This document shows, one piece after another, positions 47,801-56,399 of a stretch of 64,000 nt of DNA. Position 1 is the first letter of the stretch. Each line of letters begins with the position of its first letter. Position numbers and translations under genes: made by a program. Source of the DNA: Paragonimus westermani (lineage: Eukaryota; Platyhelminthes; Trematoda; Plagiorchiida; Troglotrematidae). The notes beneath the pieces were generated by a model that worked only from the letters and a program-made list of their open reading frames with translations, was not told the DNA's origin and made no database searches. The stretch covers positions 50,951 through 114,950 of the forward strand of contig QNGE01001031.1 in assembly GCA_008508345.1 (NCBI GenBank), read 5' to 3'.

Positions 47801-48581
47801 CGATCGCTGTTGTATGTATGAAGGAATAGTTTTGGTCGCAATATCGTACTAGTAAACGTACGACCGACGGACGACAAATCCCTAGGCGACCATTAGGATA
47901 ACGCAAAGGTGGGGGCAGACGCTGAAGAAAAACCGGAGAAGCTATCAGAGAAGCTACAGCGACTTCTGCTCGGCTTCAGTTGTATATTTTCAAGAATAAC
48001 TTGAAGTTGTTTCTCAGTATGATCTGCAGGCAGATTTAGGAAAACCTTTAGAAAAAACCGACCAGTCAGTAGATATATAACTGTTATGTGGAGATCAAGA
48101 TGAATGTTAATCTTTCTTTTTGCATTGATAATCCTAACCTACTTTGTAGCTATCCATCAAGCACCATAGGACCTACTTTTTCGGGCCGTGTTCAGTGGCC
48201 ATCGTAGGGAGACTCCACCATACTACCAGTTGTTTTTGGTCATGGTGCACATTCCCCCCCTTCGGTGTTGTCTTATTGTCCTCTATGGATCCATCAAATA
48301 TCCATCGACTAGAGCTCCATGTTAACTGCACAATCAACCCCCGACCAAGACAAGTGGTCATCGCGTACGTTATGCTATTCTGTGTGAATGTGTTTCATGA
48401 CTTCCGTACGCTTCTGCGCCGAACTAATTTATTCCATTTTTACTCTGTGTTTCAGGGTTTGGAAATTGTCAACCCACAAGCTGCGGAAAAGATGGTGGAG
48501 ACAAGCAACAAATATTTTAGCAGTACATCTGGGTTTGCGAAAATTCAATCAAAAACTCCCAAGCCAGGGTTGGCTAGCTAA
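23635..48581 (+). CDS. PRPF31: U4/U6 small nuclear ribonucleoprotein Prp31 (whole gene, 8 coding exons)
   Basis: Joined exons: 23635-23871, 25052-25193, 30271-30368, 32659-32938, 37136-37374, 41206-41324, 43561-43918, 48456-48581. They total 1599 bases, 532 residues plus stop; human PRPF31 is 499. The protein binds the U4 5' stem-loop together with the 15.5K protein and ties U4/U6 to U5 in the tri-snRNP of the nucleus. Seen in order: acidic N-terminus (1-79), coiled-coil and start of the NOP fold (about 80-180), NOP domain core (about 180-335) with TIMVVSVTASTTQG, YVESRMSF and GASTAAKLMG, and HTGYIY and LPPDLRQKAARL. Then come KKRGGRRYRKMKERLG (about 372-387, the nuclear-localisation region) and the Prp31 C-terminal domain with AFTPLQ-GLEIVNPQAAEK. 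All seven introns are GT-AG with phases 0,1,0,1,0,2,0. No disabling change was seen. Confidence 0.98.
23872..25051 (+). other. PRPF31: PRPF31 intron 1
   Basis: A phase 0 GT-AG intron of 1180 bases. I see no gene or clear repeat inside. Confidence 0.9.
25052..25193 (+). CDS. PRPF31: PRPF31 coding exon 2 (residues 80-126 plus one base)
   Basis: The acceptor TTGTTCAG is followed by LARVMSELDRFSKQ, then GPVESDPEYQCIVEANNLM and VEIDNEI. This aligns with the human stretch 'GPVEAAPEYRVIVDANNL'. The donor is GTAAGT, and the intron splits an Asn codon after its first base. Confidence 0.95.
25194..30270 (+). other. PRPF31: PRPF31 intron 2
   Basis: A phase 1 intron of 5077 bases. Several medium plus-strand open frames occur (28392-28658, 28944-29225, 29500-29850), without a domain I recognise. 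They may be old transposon debris. Confidence 0.9.
30271..30368 (+). CDS. PRPF31: PRPF31 coding exon 3 (residues 127-159)
   Basis: The acceptor TTCCCTTCAG precedes the end of the Asn codon, then IIHKYVRDLYSRRFPELESL and VPGCLDYLKMVL. RRFPELESLVP is almost invariant in Prp31. The donor is GTAAGT in phase 0. Confidence 0.97.
30369..32658 (+). other. PRPF31: PRPF31 intron 3
   Basis: A phase 0 intron of 2290 bases. Nothing recognisable inside. Confidence 0.9.
32659..32938 (+). CDS. PRPF31: PRPF31 coding exon 4, NOP domain (residues 160-252)
   Basis: It starts VLGNEILERSKQTDLL after the acceptor CTTATCAG and keeps the exact human spacing. It contains TPATIMVVSVTASTTQG, DACTMAIELQ, YVESRMSFFAPN and ILVGASTAAKLM. 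The donor GTACGC splits a Gly codon after its first base. This is the core of the NOP RNA/protein-binding domain. Confidence 0.98.
34140..36545 (+). mobile_element. RTE-type non-LTR retrotransposon, copy B
   Basis: It starts in the linker (GNVGRLFNFIRAIGLRRPFV at about 34155). The polymerase follows: STIVPIFKKGIRGCFENHRR, IRFRLGREYINHIFTLRQIL, FAVFLAYKGVFDSVDRSALL and LGYVDDKVLLFDNSQ, with a YVDD box. Then come the thumb and C-terminal part (MPSETWPLSVDVNRLQVFDH, LHRPRWLGH) and IRLPGWVPRDSKSRWLK at 36165-36215. The 3' tail ends in short ATG/AATG repeats at about 36510-36530, typical of RTE 3' ends. The endonuclease is missing (5' truncation) and frame breaks are frequent. It sits in intron 4 of PRPF31. 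Confidence 0.85.
35665..36045. mobile_element. Foreign block of about 380 bp inside RTE copy B
   Basis: The RTE frame RWLGH is followed after about 35660 by unrelated sequence, and resumes near 36045 with TTPSTLPALRPA-like remains of the next RTE block (compare copy A at 18405, which has no such gap). The left flank shows a small duplication, 'ctcgtacttcctcgtactt'. No coding capacity was seen. The limits are approximate. Confidence 0.35.
37136..37374 (+). CDS. PRPF31: PRPF31 coding exon 5, NOP domain (residues 253-332)
   Basis: The acceptor GATGTAG is followed by GHAGGLTALTKMPSCNILVL, then GAQKRLLSGFSN, LPHTGYIYNAEVVQKLPPDL, and RVDLFHEST. The donor is GTAAGT in phase 0. This completes the NOP domain. 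Confidence 0.98.
37743..38009 (-). pseudogene. Penelope-like element C-terminal (GIY-YIG) fragment
   Basis: The minus frame reads KSMKEHLSKWVQNCVL, then SASAVARHVLTTDHVID, and RILRFAEAVAINRLKPTLHS before a stop. Penelope-like retroelements of flatworms end with such a stretch in and after their GIY-YIG endonuclease ('EH.P.W', 'SAIARHL..TGH.ID', 'AEA.AI....P.L'). No polymerase part was seen nearby. It lies about 370 bp after PRPF31 exon 5, antisense to the gene. Confidence 0.6.
38015..38330 (+). pseudogene. RTE C-terminal and 3' fragment
   Basis: KIQRFRWLDCALAIV (compare LHRLRWLGHVLRM) is followed by PRIKLPTLRFH and, in another frame, LASRVRLSVWSLSDS and AIHWRGCYCF. This is the order of the RTE C-terminus, decayed by frameshifts. 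It abuts the Penelope-like scrap directly. Confidence 0.55.
41206..41324 (+). CDS. PRPF31: PRPF31 coding exon 6 (residues 333-371)
   Basis: This short exon, after the acceptor TTTTTCCGCAG, reads DGHIGEKLMLEVERKFDKWL, then EPPPVKTVKALPAPIEPPA. It matches the human 'ERKFDKWQEPPPVKQVKPLPAPL'. The donor GTGAGC splits a Lys codon after two bases. Confidence 0.97.
41325..43560 (+). other. PRPF31: PRPF31 intron 6
   Basis: A phase 2 intron of 2236 bases. Nothing recognisable inside. Confidence 0.9.
43561..43918 (+). CDS. PRPF31: PRPF31 coding exon 7, Prp31 C-terminal domain (residues 372-491)
   Basis: The acceptor TTTGTTTTAG is followed by KRGGRRYRKMKERLGMSEL, then RIQFGEISDDAYQSDLGFSL and SKTKARVSKALQHKL. 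A longer linker than human follows, then GTSSSIAFTPLQ. The donor is CAG|GTTAGT in phase 0. The basic start is the known nuclear-localisation region. Confidence 0.98.
43919..48455 (+). other. PRPF31: PRPF31 intron 7
   Basis: A phase 0 intron of 4537 bases. Open frames at 46504-46884 (+) and 47372-47761 (-) are of random-looking composition and I do not assign them. Confidence 0.9.
48456..48581 (+). CDS. PRPF31: PRPF31 last coding exon 8 (residues 492-532)
   Basis: The acceptor TGTGTTTCAG is followed by GLEIVNPQAAEKMVETSNKY, then FSSTSGFAKI and a short tail, with TAA at 48579-48581. The conserved NPQAAEK...YFSS block fixes this as the true C-terminus. Confidence 0.98.
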   Translation, partial: GLEIVNPQAAEKMVETSNKYFSSTSGFAKIQSKTPKPGLAS

Positions 48582-48621
48582 TTGATTTCAGATGGCTGTG
48601 GACTACTTGTACAAATGAAAC

Positions 48622-48627
48622 AATAAA
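48622..48627 (+). terminator. PRPF31: Poly(A) signal of PRPF31
   Basis: AATAAA lies 41 bases after the stop codon, so the 3' untranslated region would be very short. Cleavage would be expected some 10-30 bases further on. Confidence 0.75.
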
Positions 48628-50577
48628 CACTGCATTCCCCATCAGTCTGCTCATCCTAACGTCACAGGGGAACCGCAAGTAGACAACGCGCAAAATGACC
48701 CCAATGAAATCCACGTGTGGGTATTTAGAGTGTGAACGCTATTTTGGTCAGAGGTAAGAACTAGAAAACTGAGTGTAAGTAAGTAGAACAAGACAATGTA
48801 TTTGAGAATATCATCACGCGCCGCATCTCACAGTGAATTTCTAGACCCTGATGAAAGTGGATTAATTTGGAAGCCGATATCATAAAACAGGTTTCAGCCA
48901 CTGGTAATCTTTGTTACACCTCGGTGTCACTTACTCGATTTGAAAGCCACGGAGAGTCGAGTGTTCCAATTGTGCTTCGCTATCGGTGGCAGTGAACCAA
49001 CGACACAAGACAAAAGCCTTTCGGATTTCATTTGACCGCGTTACAATTTTGCGAACCGAATCATGTGGTGAATAAGTCTGGGTGCGCATCACCGCTCCCA
49101 CTGCTGCTCAGTCGTTATTTTGACCTACAGTTCCCATTCTGACGTGGTCCACATATACAAATCCAGTTTTCAGTTATCTCCATAAGCTATTCCACATCAT
49201 ATCAGTTGGTTGTGTGGGCAGCTACACAACGCATCAGCGTGTATCGTCGAGTACTCCAATTTCGCGGCGGAAAACCAAGTGAATAAAAGTACACTATCTA
49301 TTACCAGTTGGATCAAGCGCTCCCTACACCGACGAGGCATCTGCTGCACCTAGCATTATTTAATTTGGCCATCGGTGACTGGAAGATATCACAACGCGGC
49401 CAGACAGTCTGATGACCACAAGCAATGAAATCCCCGTTAAGCAAGGATGAGAGATACCGCCTTCTGAAAACTAGATTGGCCAGAAAAGTTATGAAAAAAC
49501 ACTTAGTCTGTCGTTGTAATCGTGTTATCAAAACTCACTACAGAAAACTTGTGAATGTACTTGCAAAAGACAACGAATAACTGCTTAAGAACTGCCCGGT
49601 ACGAGTACCACACCTAAAGGTAGCTAACTTAGAATTTTCGCCATTCTGCGTTCACTCCTGCTGTGCAAAAAATGTACGGCCAACATAAGATATGATTGGC
49701 AAGTATCTTCTGGAAGCGTTCTGAGACGATATGAAAATATATAAGTCGAGCACATTTGATTTGTGAGTTAAACAGTTAGGATGAAGAACACCCTCCTGAC
49801 TTTTCACAAATTGCCCCGCTTCTATCGGAGCATCACTAAAATCAACTAGTGTCCGGTGTGATAGGGTACCACGACCAGCGATGCTCACTAGAAGCAAATC
49901 TGCATTTGGTCACAAATAACTGATATCTGACAAACATGTTCCAATACAAAATCACTCTTCTCAATTTGATTGTGATCTACACGTTGTCCGACGCTATTAC
50001 TACACCATACTACTCTACTCGGTTTTCACATATAAGACTAATATACTCCATGTAACTCGAAAGGGGCCCAACAAAACAGCACTAGTAGTAAAAAAACTCA
50101 ATTTTGCCGACTTTGGACTAACACGGTCGATGTGCTCTAACTCTCATAATATTGATTCATTTTGACAATCAGATGGGCACCTGAACGAGCTACTCCAACC
50201 GATATAGAGACGAGCTATTCGCTGTATCTCTTCCTCTCCATCTAAATGGTTGAACAGAACAACCGACAGTGTTGGCAGGGTTGAAAAGAAAAAGATGCCA
50301 AGGATGTGAACACCCGGAATAGGGGAAATTCGGTCATAAACCTAAACATCCACGACGGAAATTTATCCGTCGATTTGCAATCAATCAGCTGAGAGTCAGT
50401 ACCTGGAAAGAGGCATCTGTGAACAGGTAAAATCAAATTTACACGAAATAATGCATAGCCGAATTTTTGAGCGAATAAAACAATCCAAACAAGGAAAGTA
50501 GTTTTTCATAAAAGGGATGTGTATTCCGTGGTACAAACATACATATAAATGCAATACACGCACGTCTAGTCTTGTGT
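48628..50577. other. Intergenic space between convergent genes
   Basis: About 1.95 kb between the PRPF31 poly(A) signal and the stop codon of the minus-strand candidate gene. Open frames at 49313-49531 and 49652-49897 (both -) are short and not recognised. Confidence 0.4.
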
Positions 50578-50682
50578 TCATGAAATCTCCACAGTCTGAA
50601 TGACTGTCCGCAGCGCCAGTCGTTCAAGTCGTTGTCGCATGGCCTGCATGAACAAACGTTGATTCTCCTCCAGATAGGCAGC
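50578..50682 (-). CDS. Candidate gene, last exon
   Basis: The acceptor ACTTATAG is followed by AAYLEENQRLFMQAMRQRL, then ERLALRTVIQTVEIS and TGA. It is a clear amphipathic, Glu/Arg/Gln-rich helix, as expected for a C-terminal coiled-coil. I saw no clean AATAAA close downstream on the minus strand. Confidence 0.5.
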   Translation of the reverse strand, partial: AAYLEENQRLFMQAMRQRLERLALRTVIQTVEIS

Positions 50683-53600
50683 CTATAAGTGTCAACGTAA
50701 AGCGGATAGGTTCAGCATTTGTACCAGAAAATGCTTCTAATCTAAGACTCATATGTATGCAGATTCGATACAGTGGGGTTAAGCATAAATACACGAGAAA
50801 ATTCACAACCCTCGAAGGTATGGATAGGAATCGGCTTCGCCACCATTGATGAAGAGGTGTACGACCATCTAATTACACCAACAGTTGGTCACATCACAAA
50901 GTGAGTGATGTATACCAGTTTGGACGGTGCATCGATACGCCCGTTGGTGACAGCTCGTTCGACAACGCACTACTGGGTGGGTGAACAAACTACAAATCAG
51001 TCGCCCTGACTTAGTTTGTTGGTCGAAATGACCCGGAGACCTGCACAACAACCAGTTGAAGACCCCATCCAGCGTTATGGATAGTTGTGCAAGGCATGCA
51101 GTAGGATATGCAAACCTGTTGCTCTGAGATCGAATATAACCGGGTGTTATTGGGCGACTGAAATACTAGCTTACTTGTGTAGTAATACACACAGTTCGCA
51201 CTTTGGGAATAGTATGTGGGAAAAGCAATCGTCAGTTTGATATAAGTTGAAATAATAACCAAACATCGCGTGACTGGATGTAGAAGCATTTGGAGGAGAG
51301 GGTGGCTTTGGATAAAAAAAATATTCTGCTCGATCTTTAATCGCCCCCGGACATGTACTAATTTTTCTTCACTAGTTATAGTAGGCCTCCGTACCAATTT
51401 GACGCCGGGTTTTGAAGTGCCCATCTAGACAACAATGACTTTCTACAACCTTATCGACGAGATTACAGATTTCCATAAAAATTTCATATGAATTGTTCCG
51501 GTTCTCAACGTACGCAAACACACTGAAGTGCCTGTCGAAAATGATCACAGAGCGATTTGTAGACACCCGATGGAAGTCCAGCTCATTCGACATTTTCATT
51601 AATTTACTATAAACCACCTCATACGGCTGTAAGCAACGCACAGAACATGTCTGCATCCGGTTACCTGCATACTTCTCAAATGTGCATATGTACGCATACA
51701 TACACATATACATATACGTATAAATGTATATGCACATATATGTGTACAACTGCTCGTGCTCATTGCTGTCTTCCTATACGAAATGTACGCCACTAGCTTA
51801 TGACCAGAACTCGTGCCCACAAGAAATTATTGTGATTATGACACATTATAAGCGAACGCTGAGATCACAAACCGTCACGAGTAAGTTTGATCATTCGTTG
51901 CTAATTGACTTTTCAGACACCAAAGCGACCGCATAAACTGTTACTAATATATACATGCATTTTTCGTAAATTTGCTAATTATGCTGACTGTCGTATGCAG
52001 ACGTGTGTTCCGTGCGCCTGAGATAGTTTATGGACACATACAGTGATAGCGCAACGTAGATCAATACCTTTGAGCATGTCTGGTTTTGTTGACTGGGGTC
52101 TCGGTGTTCCAGGTTAGGCAACTAGACCCAAGGCAATTAGTCATACTGTACTGAACATAGCACGAAGGACAAGCCGGTGTTCGGTTAAACCAAGCTGACG
52201 TACGGTCTCACTAACCTTCAACTGATCACCACACCTTTCTAATGCAGCAGAGGCCAATCTGTAAAGCATTCTCCCAGCTGATCGTCAGCAGGTGACCGCG
52301 ATCGCTAGTGCAATGTAACATATGGTTGAACATCATTACCACAAAGCTTAATATGGCTTCCGGTACATGCAGGGAACACGTTAGTAACGGGAATCAAGCA
52401 ACACTTCCTTACTGTGCACCAGAATGACGATAATTCCCTAGCGAAAAGTGGGGGCATTCTCTTTGATGCAGTTGTTGAACAGGCTTCAAATCATGGAGCT
52501 ATGGAACCGTATCAACAATAACATACCTAAAAGCACCAAATAAGATACAGTCGTTCACGGATCAAATCGAATAACCAACTTTCGCAGAAGGACGGGAATC
52601 GATTTCTTTACACAGAATGACAGTTCGTTATCATCTACGTGGCCGATAATACGTACTTTCCATCATGAAGTACTTTTATCACGACATGTTTTCGCTCCAC
52701 AACAATAACTCTCGTTAATAATAATATAAACCTAACCCATAAAGCCATCAGGTTTTATGCAAAAAATAGAGTGGATGTACATGATCATGGTCAAACTGAA
52801 AAGAACTCACTTTGGAAAATACGTCCATACTATCAAACAGGTGAGGTGTGAGCAACGAAGGTAACTGTTGTTTTAGCGCTGCTCGTTCGTTTTTCATCTC
52901 CGTACTCACTTCACCAGCAACAGCCATTTGGCGTGGACTCGGGTTAACTACCGACCCGGGAACCGGCCCATCCTGAAGCCGACGGATAGCAGAACGATGG
53001 TGTGGGGTGACGCTCTTTTGGAGCGTTTGGACGAAAGAGTCGGAAACACCTGCGTCCGTGCTGTTCACCTGATGATCTAAATTGCGCCACAGGATGTAGG
53101 CGAGTTGCTGACACATATCTATCGTGTAACGGAAGGTCAGAAGAGTTAAACGTGTTTGTGATGAACTACTGGAAGATCGCAGAAGGTACCAAAGAAACGC
53201 AAATTAGATAAGTCACTTCAGAATAATGCATAAAAAAACCAACCGATGAGTGAATTCAGCTGCAGCCGCAACAAGCTGATCCCGATTGATACGAAAGCCC
53301 TTAGAAACACCGTTTCCCGTTGATGTCCGTCGACACCCAGAAGCAAGCTGAAAAGATATAAACAATTCAAAATAAGGATATCTGGTTTGCAGTCCGGCCC
53401 ATCAATCAAGGAACTGGCAATGTGAAATACGTACCACACATCTAACGACATCCTAAGAAGATAGTGATGGTACAGAGGAAAAAGCCCATCAACTTTATAA
53501 ACAAAATGAACATTATGGTAAATGGCACGCGTTGCCACGTAGCGCTCTAAATCATGAAGTGTCTGGTTTTTGATTGATTCACTGAACTAATTGATGATTT

Positions 53601-55537
53601 AAACCATTTTGAGCGCACTCTGGCAGTTGCATAACTCGAAGTATACGACATGATTGTGGCGAATGAGAGATCAATTAGCAACGAATGATCAAACCCACTC
53701 TTCTCCGTATGATGACATATTTCGATCCTAATGTGTCTGTTTAAAATGCATTACAACGGGAGTAGATGTTTTTGATCACAGTAGCCCCATGACGTACATG
53801 TTGAACAGGAGAAAAACAAGTGTACTACAGTGAATGCTGAGTGTCTCGTGGAAAGTTAGTTAACCGTCATATTCGATATCAGTTGAAAAGAATCATTGAA
53901 TTGAGTCCGTAGTTAAATCAAACATGTTTGTGCACAACCTTGACCAAACAAGGAATAACGAAAGAACAGTAGGACAGAATGCATACAAACAAGCGTCTGT
54001 GATGGGGTCTACTGAAAGATGTTTTGTTAGGTCGTCCAGTCTGAAAACAACATGGTCACAAACTCGTCTACATTCACAGCGTTTGTGACCAATAAGAATG
54101 CAAAGTCTAAAATTGGAGCAGTCAAAAGTACACATGCTACAACGAGTCCCCCATGGGAAATCGAGTGGGAACGTTCGTGAAAGTCGGAGAAGTACCCATC
54201 CATGACAACTTTGAGGATCACTTAAAACACGAGCGTTTCTGGGCTTTTACAAAGTGGATGCTTTTCAGGGGTTTGGAGACTTCCCTGACAAAGAGGCTGA
54301 CAACTGACGTGCGAACTCTCTTCAAACTAAAATAATACAAATCTCATTTGCTGGGCGATACCTTAGTTACTGATAAGTAGTTTCTGTATCAAACAAATCA
54401 CATTTTTCTGCTACTCATTAGTAGTCAAAATATCGCTCAAGCTAATGAGTTCGTGGTTCTCACTTGAACAGAAGTCCTGGTCATCGAATCATCCGCAAGA
54501 GCTACCAAGATAGTTCGTACGTGCATCCACGTTTCACGATTACATTTAATTCAATTTTGCCTCGACCACAAAATCGTTTACATCAAAAATGTTCCCAATA
54601 CTTCAACAAAAAATAGGTCTTGCAACTTCTCCACTAATTTGTGACAACTATATGCTAGTTAACTACACTAAAAAACAAGAGACGAACGTTGGTCACTACT
54701 GACGACCAGGACAATAAGTTGTCCCATCAACCTTGAGTGTTACATAAATATGGGAAAGATTGCCAGTCGAATTTCACTTACGGAGGTAACATACACGAAT
54801 CTAGGCAAAGGTATATGAAAGGGACTGACTTTATCGCGGTAGACGCCAACAAAGTAGATTTAGTGAATTGAACGCTACCGTGGTTTGACTCAACCAGCGA
54901 TGAAATGAAGATAGCCTAGGAAGTGAGATCCAAAACCCGAGATTTAAACTCTGAAAGTAAGTTGCTTTTTAGATTTTTGAACAAGTCGAGCAGCGTGGGA
55001 AACAAGCAGTAAACACACGGCAGAGTACGAGGCAATCAGCTGTAAGGCTTACATGAAACCAAATATACGCAACATTTTGGATTGGATGCTGTCCATAGGG
55101 CACAGAACCGGAATTAGTGAACGTAGTCGTTAGTTAACAAATAAGGTCCACTTCAGGTTCAATTTATCGATAACATTGTGTTTTCCATCATGCGGCCCGC
55201 TGCGATACAAACCGCCTAAACGTACTCAAGTGTCTTTAATTATCACGACTGGGGTTCGCAAAAATAAATTTAAAAAATTAACGTAGTCACAACCAAATCA
55301 GGTCAAATGAGAGTCCAAAATCGCCGAATACATACTGATCGCAACGAATCAGCAGTTGGTTGATCAGAAGCAGAGATCGGATGAAAAAAACTATTCCTGT
55401 TGTGATGAAAGAATAAACAGAAGCACTAACTCCGACGAAGTTCCAAACAGAAGGCGAGTGGAGCAACTGAAGATAGTAGCCGACACCTGTCGCAGTTCGT
55501 CTGTGGACAGGTCGTTTAGTTGAGATCGTTGAAGATG
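50578..55537 (-). CDS. Candidate multi-exon gene, product unidentified (C-terminal part)
   Basis: Seven minus-strand segments join in one frame to a stop: 55537-55431, 54040-53987, 53347-53244, 53118-52811, 51626-51450, 50969-50916 and 50682-50578. The six introns are GT-AG with phases 2,2,1,0,0,0, and the joined length is 909 bases, 302 residues plus stop. Splice sites were chosen by eye, so the agreement of phases is partly selected. The predicted protein is mainly helical. Notable blocks are LNDLSTDELRQVSATIF, LLRLQLNSLI-D-MCQQLAY followed by ILWRNLDHQV, a Pro/Gln/Ser-rich loop, and a charged C-terminal helix LEENQRLFMQAMRQRLERLA. The ILWRNLDH block vaguely recalls large scaffold nucleoporins (Nup188/Nup205 type), but I cannot confirm this. 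Upstream exons must lie above 55.6 kb or outside the window. Confidence 0.5.
50916..50969 (-). CDS. Candidate gene, exon f (54 bases)
   Basis: The acceptor CCCAGTAG precedes CVVERAVTNGRIDAPSKL, with the donor GTATAC. It is short, and its acceptor is close to a second AG, so it is tentative. Confidence 0.35.
51450..51626 (-). CDS. Candidate gene, exon e
   Basis: The acceptor TTGCTTACAG is followed by PYEVVYSKLMKMSNELDFHR, then SVIIFDRHFSVFAYVENRN and EIFMEICNLVDK. The donor is AAG|GTTGTA. It is exactly 59 codons, phase 0 on both sides. Confidence 0.5.
51678..51745. repeat. Alternating purine-pyrimidine, AT-rich simple repeat
   Basis: A run of alternating purine and pyrimidine built from 'tacata', 'catata' and 'tatatg' units, with a centre that can fold back on itself ('catatacgtataaatgtatatg'). 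It is low-complexity sequence in an intron of the candidate minus-strand gene. Confidence 0.7.
52811..53118 (-). CDS. Candidate gene, exon d (longest)
   Basis: After the acceptor ACGATAG it reads MCQQLAYILWRNLDHQVNS, then DSFVQTLQKSVTPHHRSAIR, RLQDGPVPGSVVNPSPRQM and EMKNERAALKQQLPSLL, ending FDSMDVFSK at the consensus donor GTGAGT, phase 0. 102 codons without a stop and a balanced composition make it the best supported exon of this gene. Confidence 0.6.
53244..53347 (-). CDS. Candidate gene, exon c
   Basis: The acceptor TATCTTTTCAG precedes LLLGVDGHQRETVFLRAF then VSIGISLLRLQLNSLI, leaving one base. The donor is GTTGGT. Together with the next exon this base makes Asp. A competing frame is also open, so the frame rests on the phase match. 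Confidence 0.45.
53987..54040 (-). CDS. Candidate gene, exon b (54 bases)
   Basis: The acceptor TGTTTTCAG is followed by the last base of a Glu codon, then LDDLTKHLSVDPITDAC. The donor GTATGC was chosen because it fits the next exon's phase. This is the least secure exon with exon f. Confidence 0.35.
55431..55537 (-). CDS. Candidate gene, exon a
   Basis: A strong polypyrimidine acceptor (TTTTTTTTCTATTCAG) precedes HLQRSQLNDLSTDELRQVSA then TIFSCSTRLLFGTSS. The donor is GTTAGT, phase 2. The other two frames either stop or look non-coding. Confidence 0.5.
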
Positions 55538-56399
55538 CTGAATAGAAAAAAAACGAAACAACAGTCAGCCACAAATGAATAAGGCTCTGAGTAGGGACCC
55601 TCAAGTTGACTGCTCTCTTCAGCAATGGAAATTGGGAAATACCTAGTGTTCATAATAATCAACCTATCATTAACCATGAGTCTCGCCTCGTTTCCTAGTG
55701 ACACTCTGTAGCTGACGGATCTGTGGCCAGTTTATTTTTTATGTTGCATTGTACGGCACTAAAACTATCTATCCGAGTGATCCTCTGTTTGATAATCACC
55801 TAATTTCGATTTCGGACAGAAACCAAGGTCCTCTTTCATTTGCTGTTCACAACGAAAGTTATAGCCCGAAGGAGGGTGCAGTAAAAAAACAAGTTGATAC
55901 TTTTGAGTGACCGATGCAACCGGTCACTTGTCTAAAGACTGTATAAAAGCGTCGTCATCAGAGCTTGAACACCTAGACACATAGATCAATAGGCAGCTTG
56001 TGTAGACCCCTGTTATCGATAGTTATAATCTTCAACATTCCAACGCAGCGCCACACCTCTAATCAGCGTTGGCTGCTTCATGGTGCGTATACAGTGTACG
56101 TTTGTCTGGACACTAAAGCCAACGGAGTATCCCGTAATCCGAAAGACCATTCGTAAGGTAGCTCGTGTATTGAAACGAACAGACTATCCAATCATCGTAC
56201 TGTGAATGTAGAATGCAGGCAGTTGTATTGTATGGTAGCAATGAGGACGAGTGTACGTAGGCAATAGCAAGTAGACACAACTGCATTGCAAGACGATAGG
56301 CTGTACAACGTTAACAGGCAAGCATAAGCAGGCTACGGCTAAATTGTCCGGTCGAGAACTTCACACAACCCAGTCCAACCAGACGTAGACGAGGGTAAC
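55538..56399. other. No assignable gene
   Basis: Upstream side of the first visible exon of the minus-strand candidate. No further exon could be fixed here. A short minus frame at 55516-55704 is mostly intron sequence. Confidence 0.3.
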
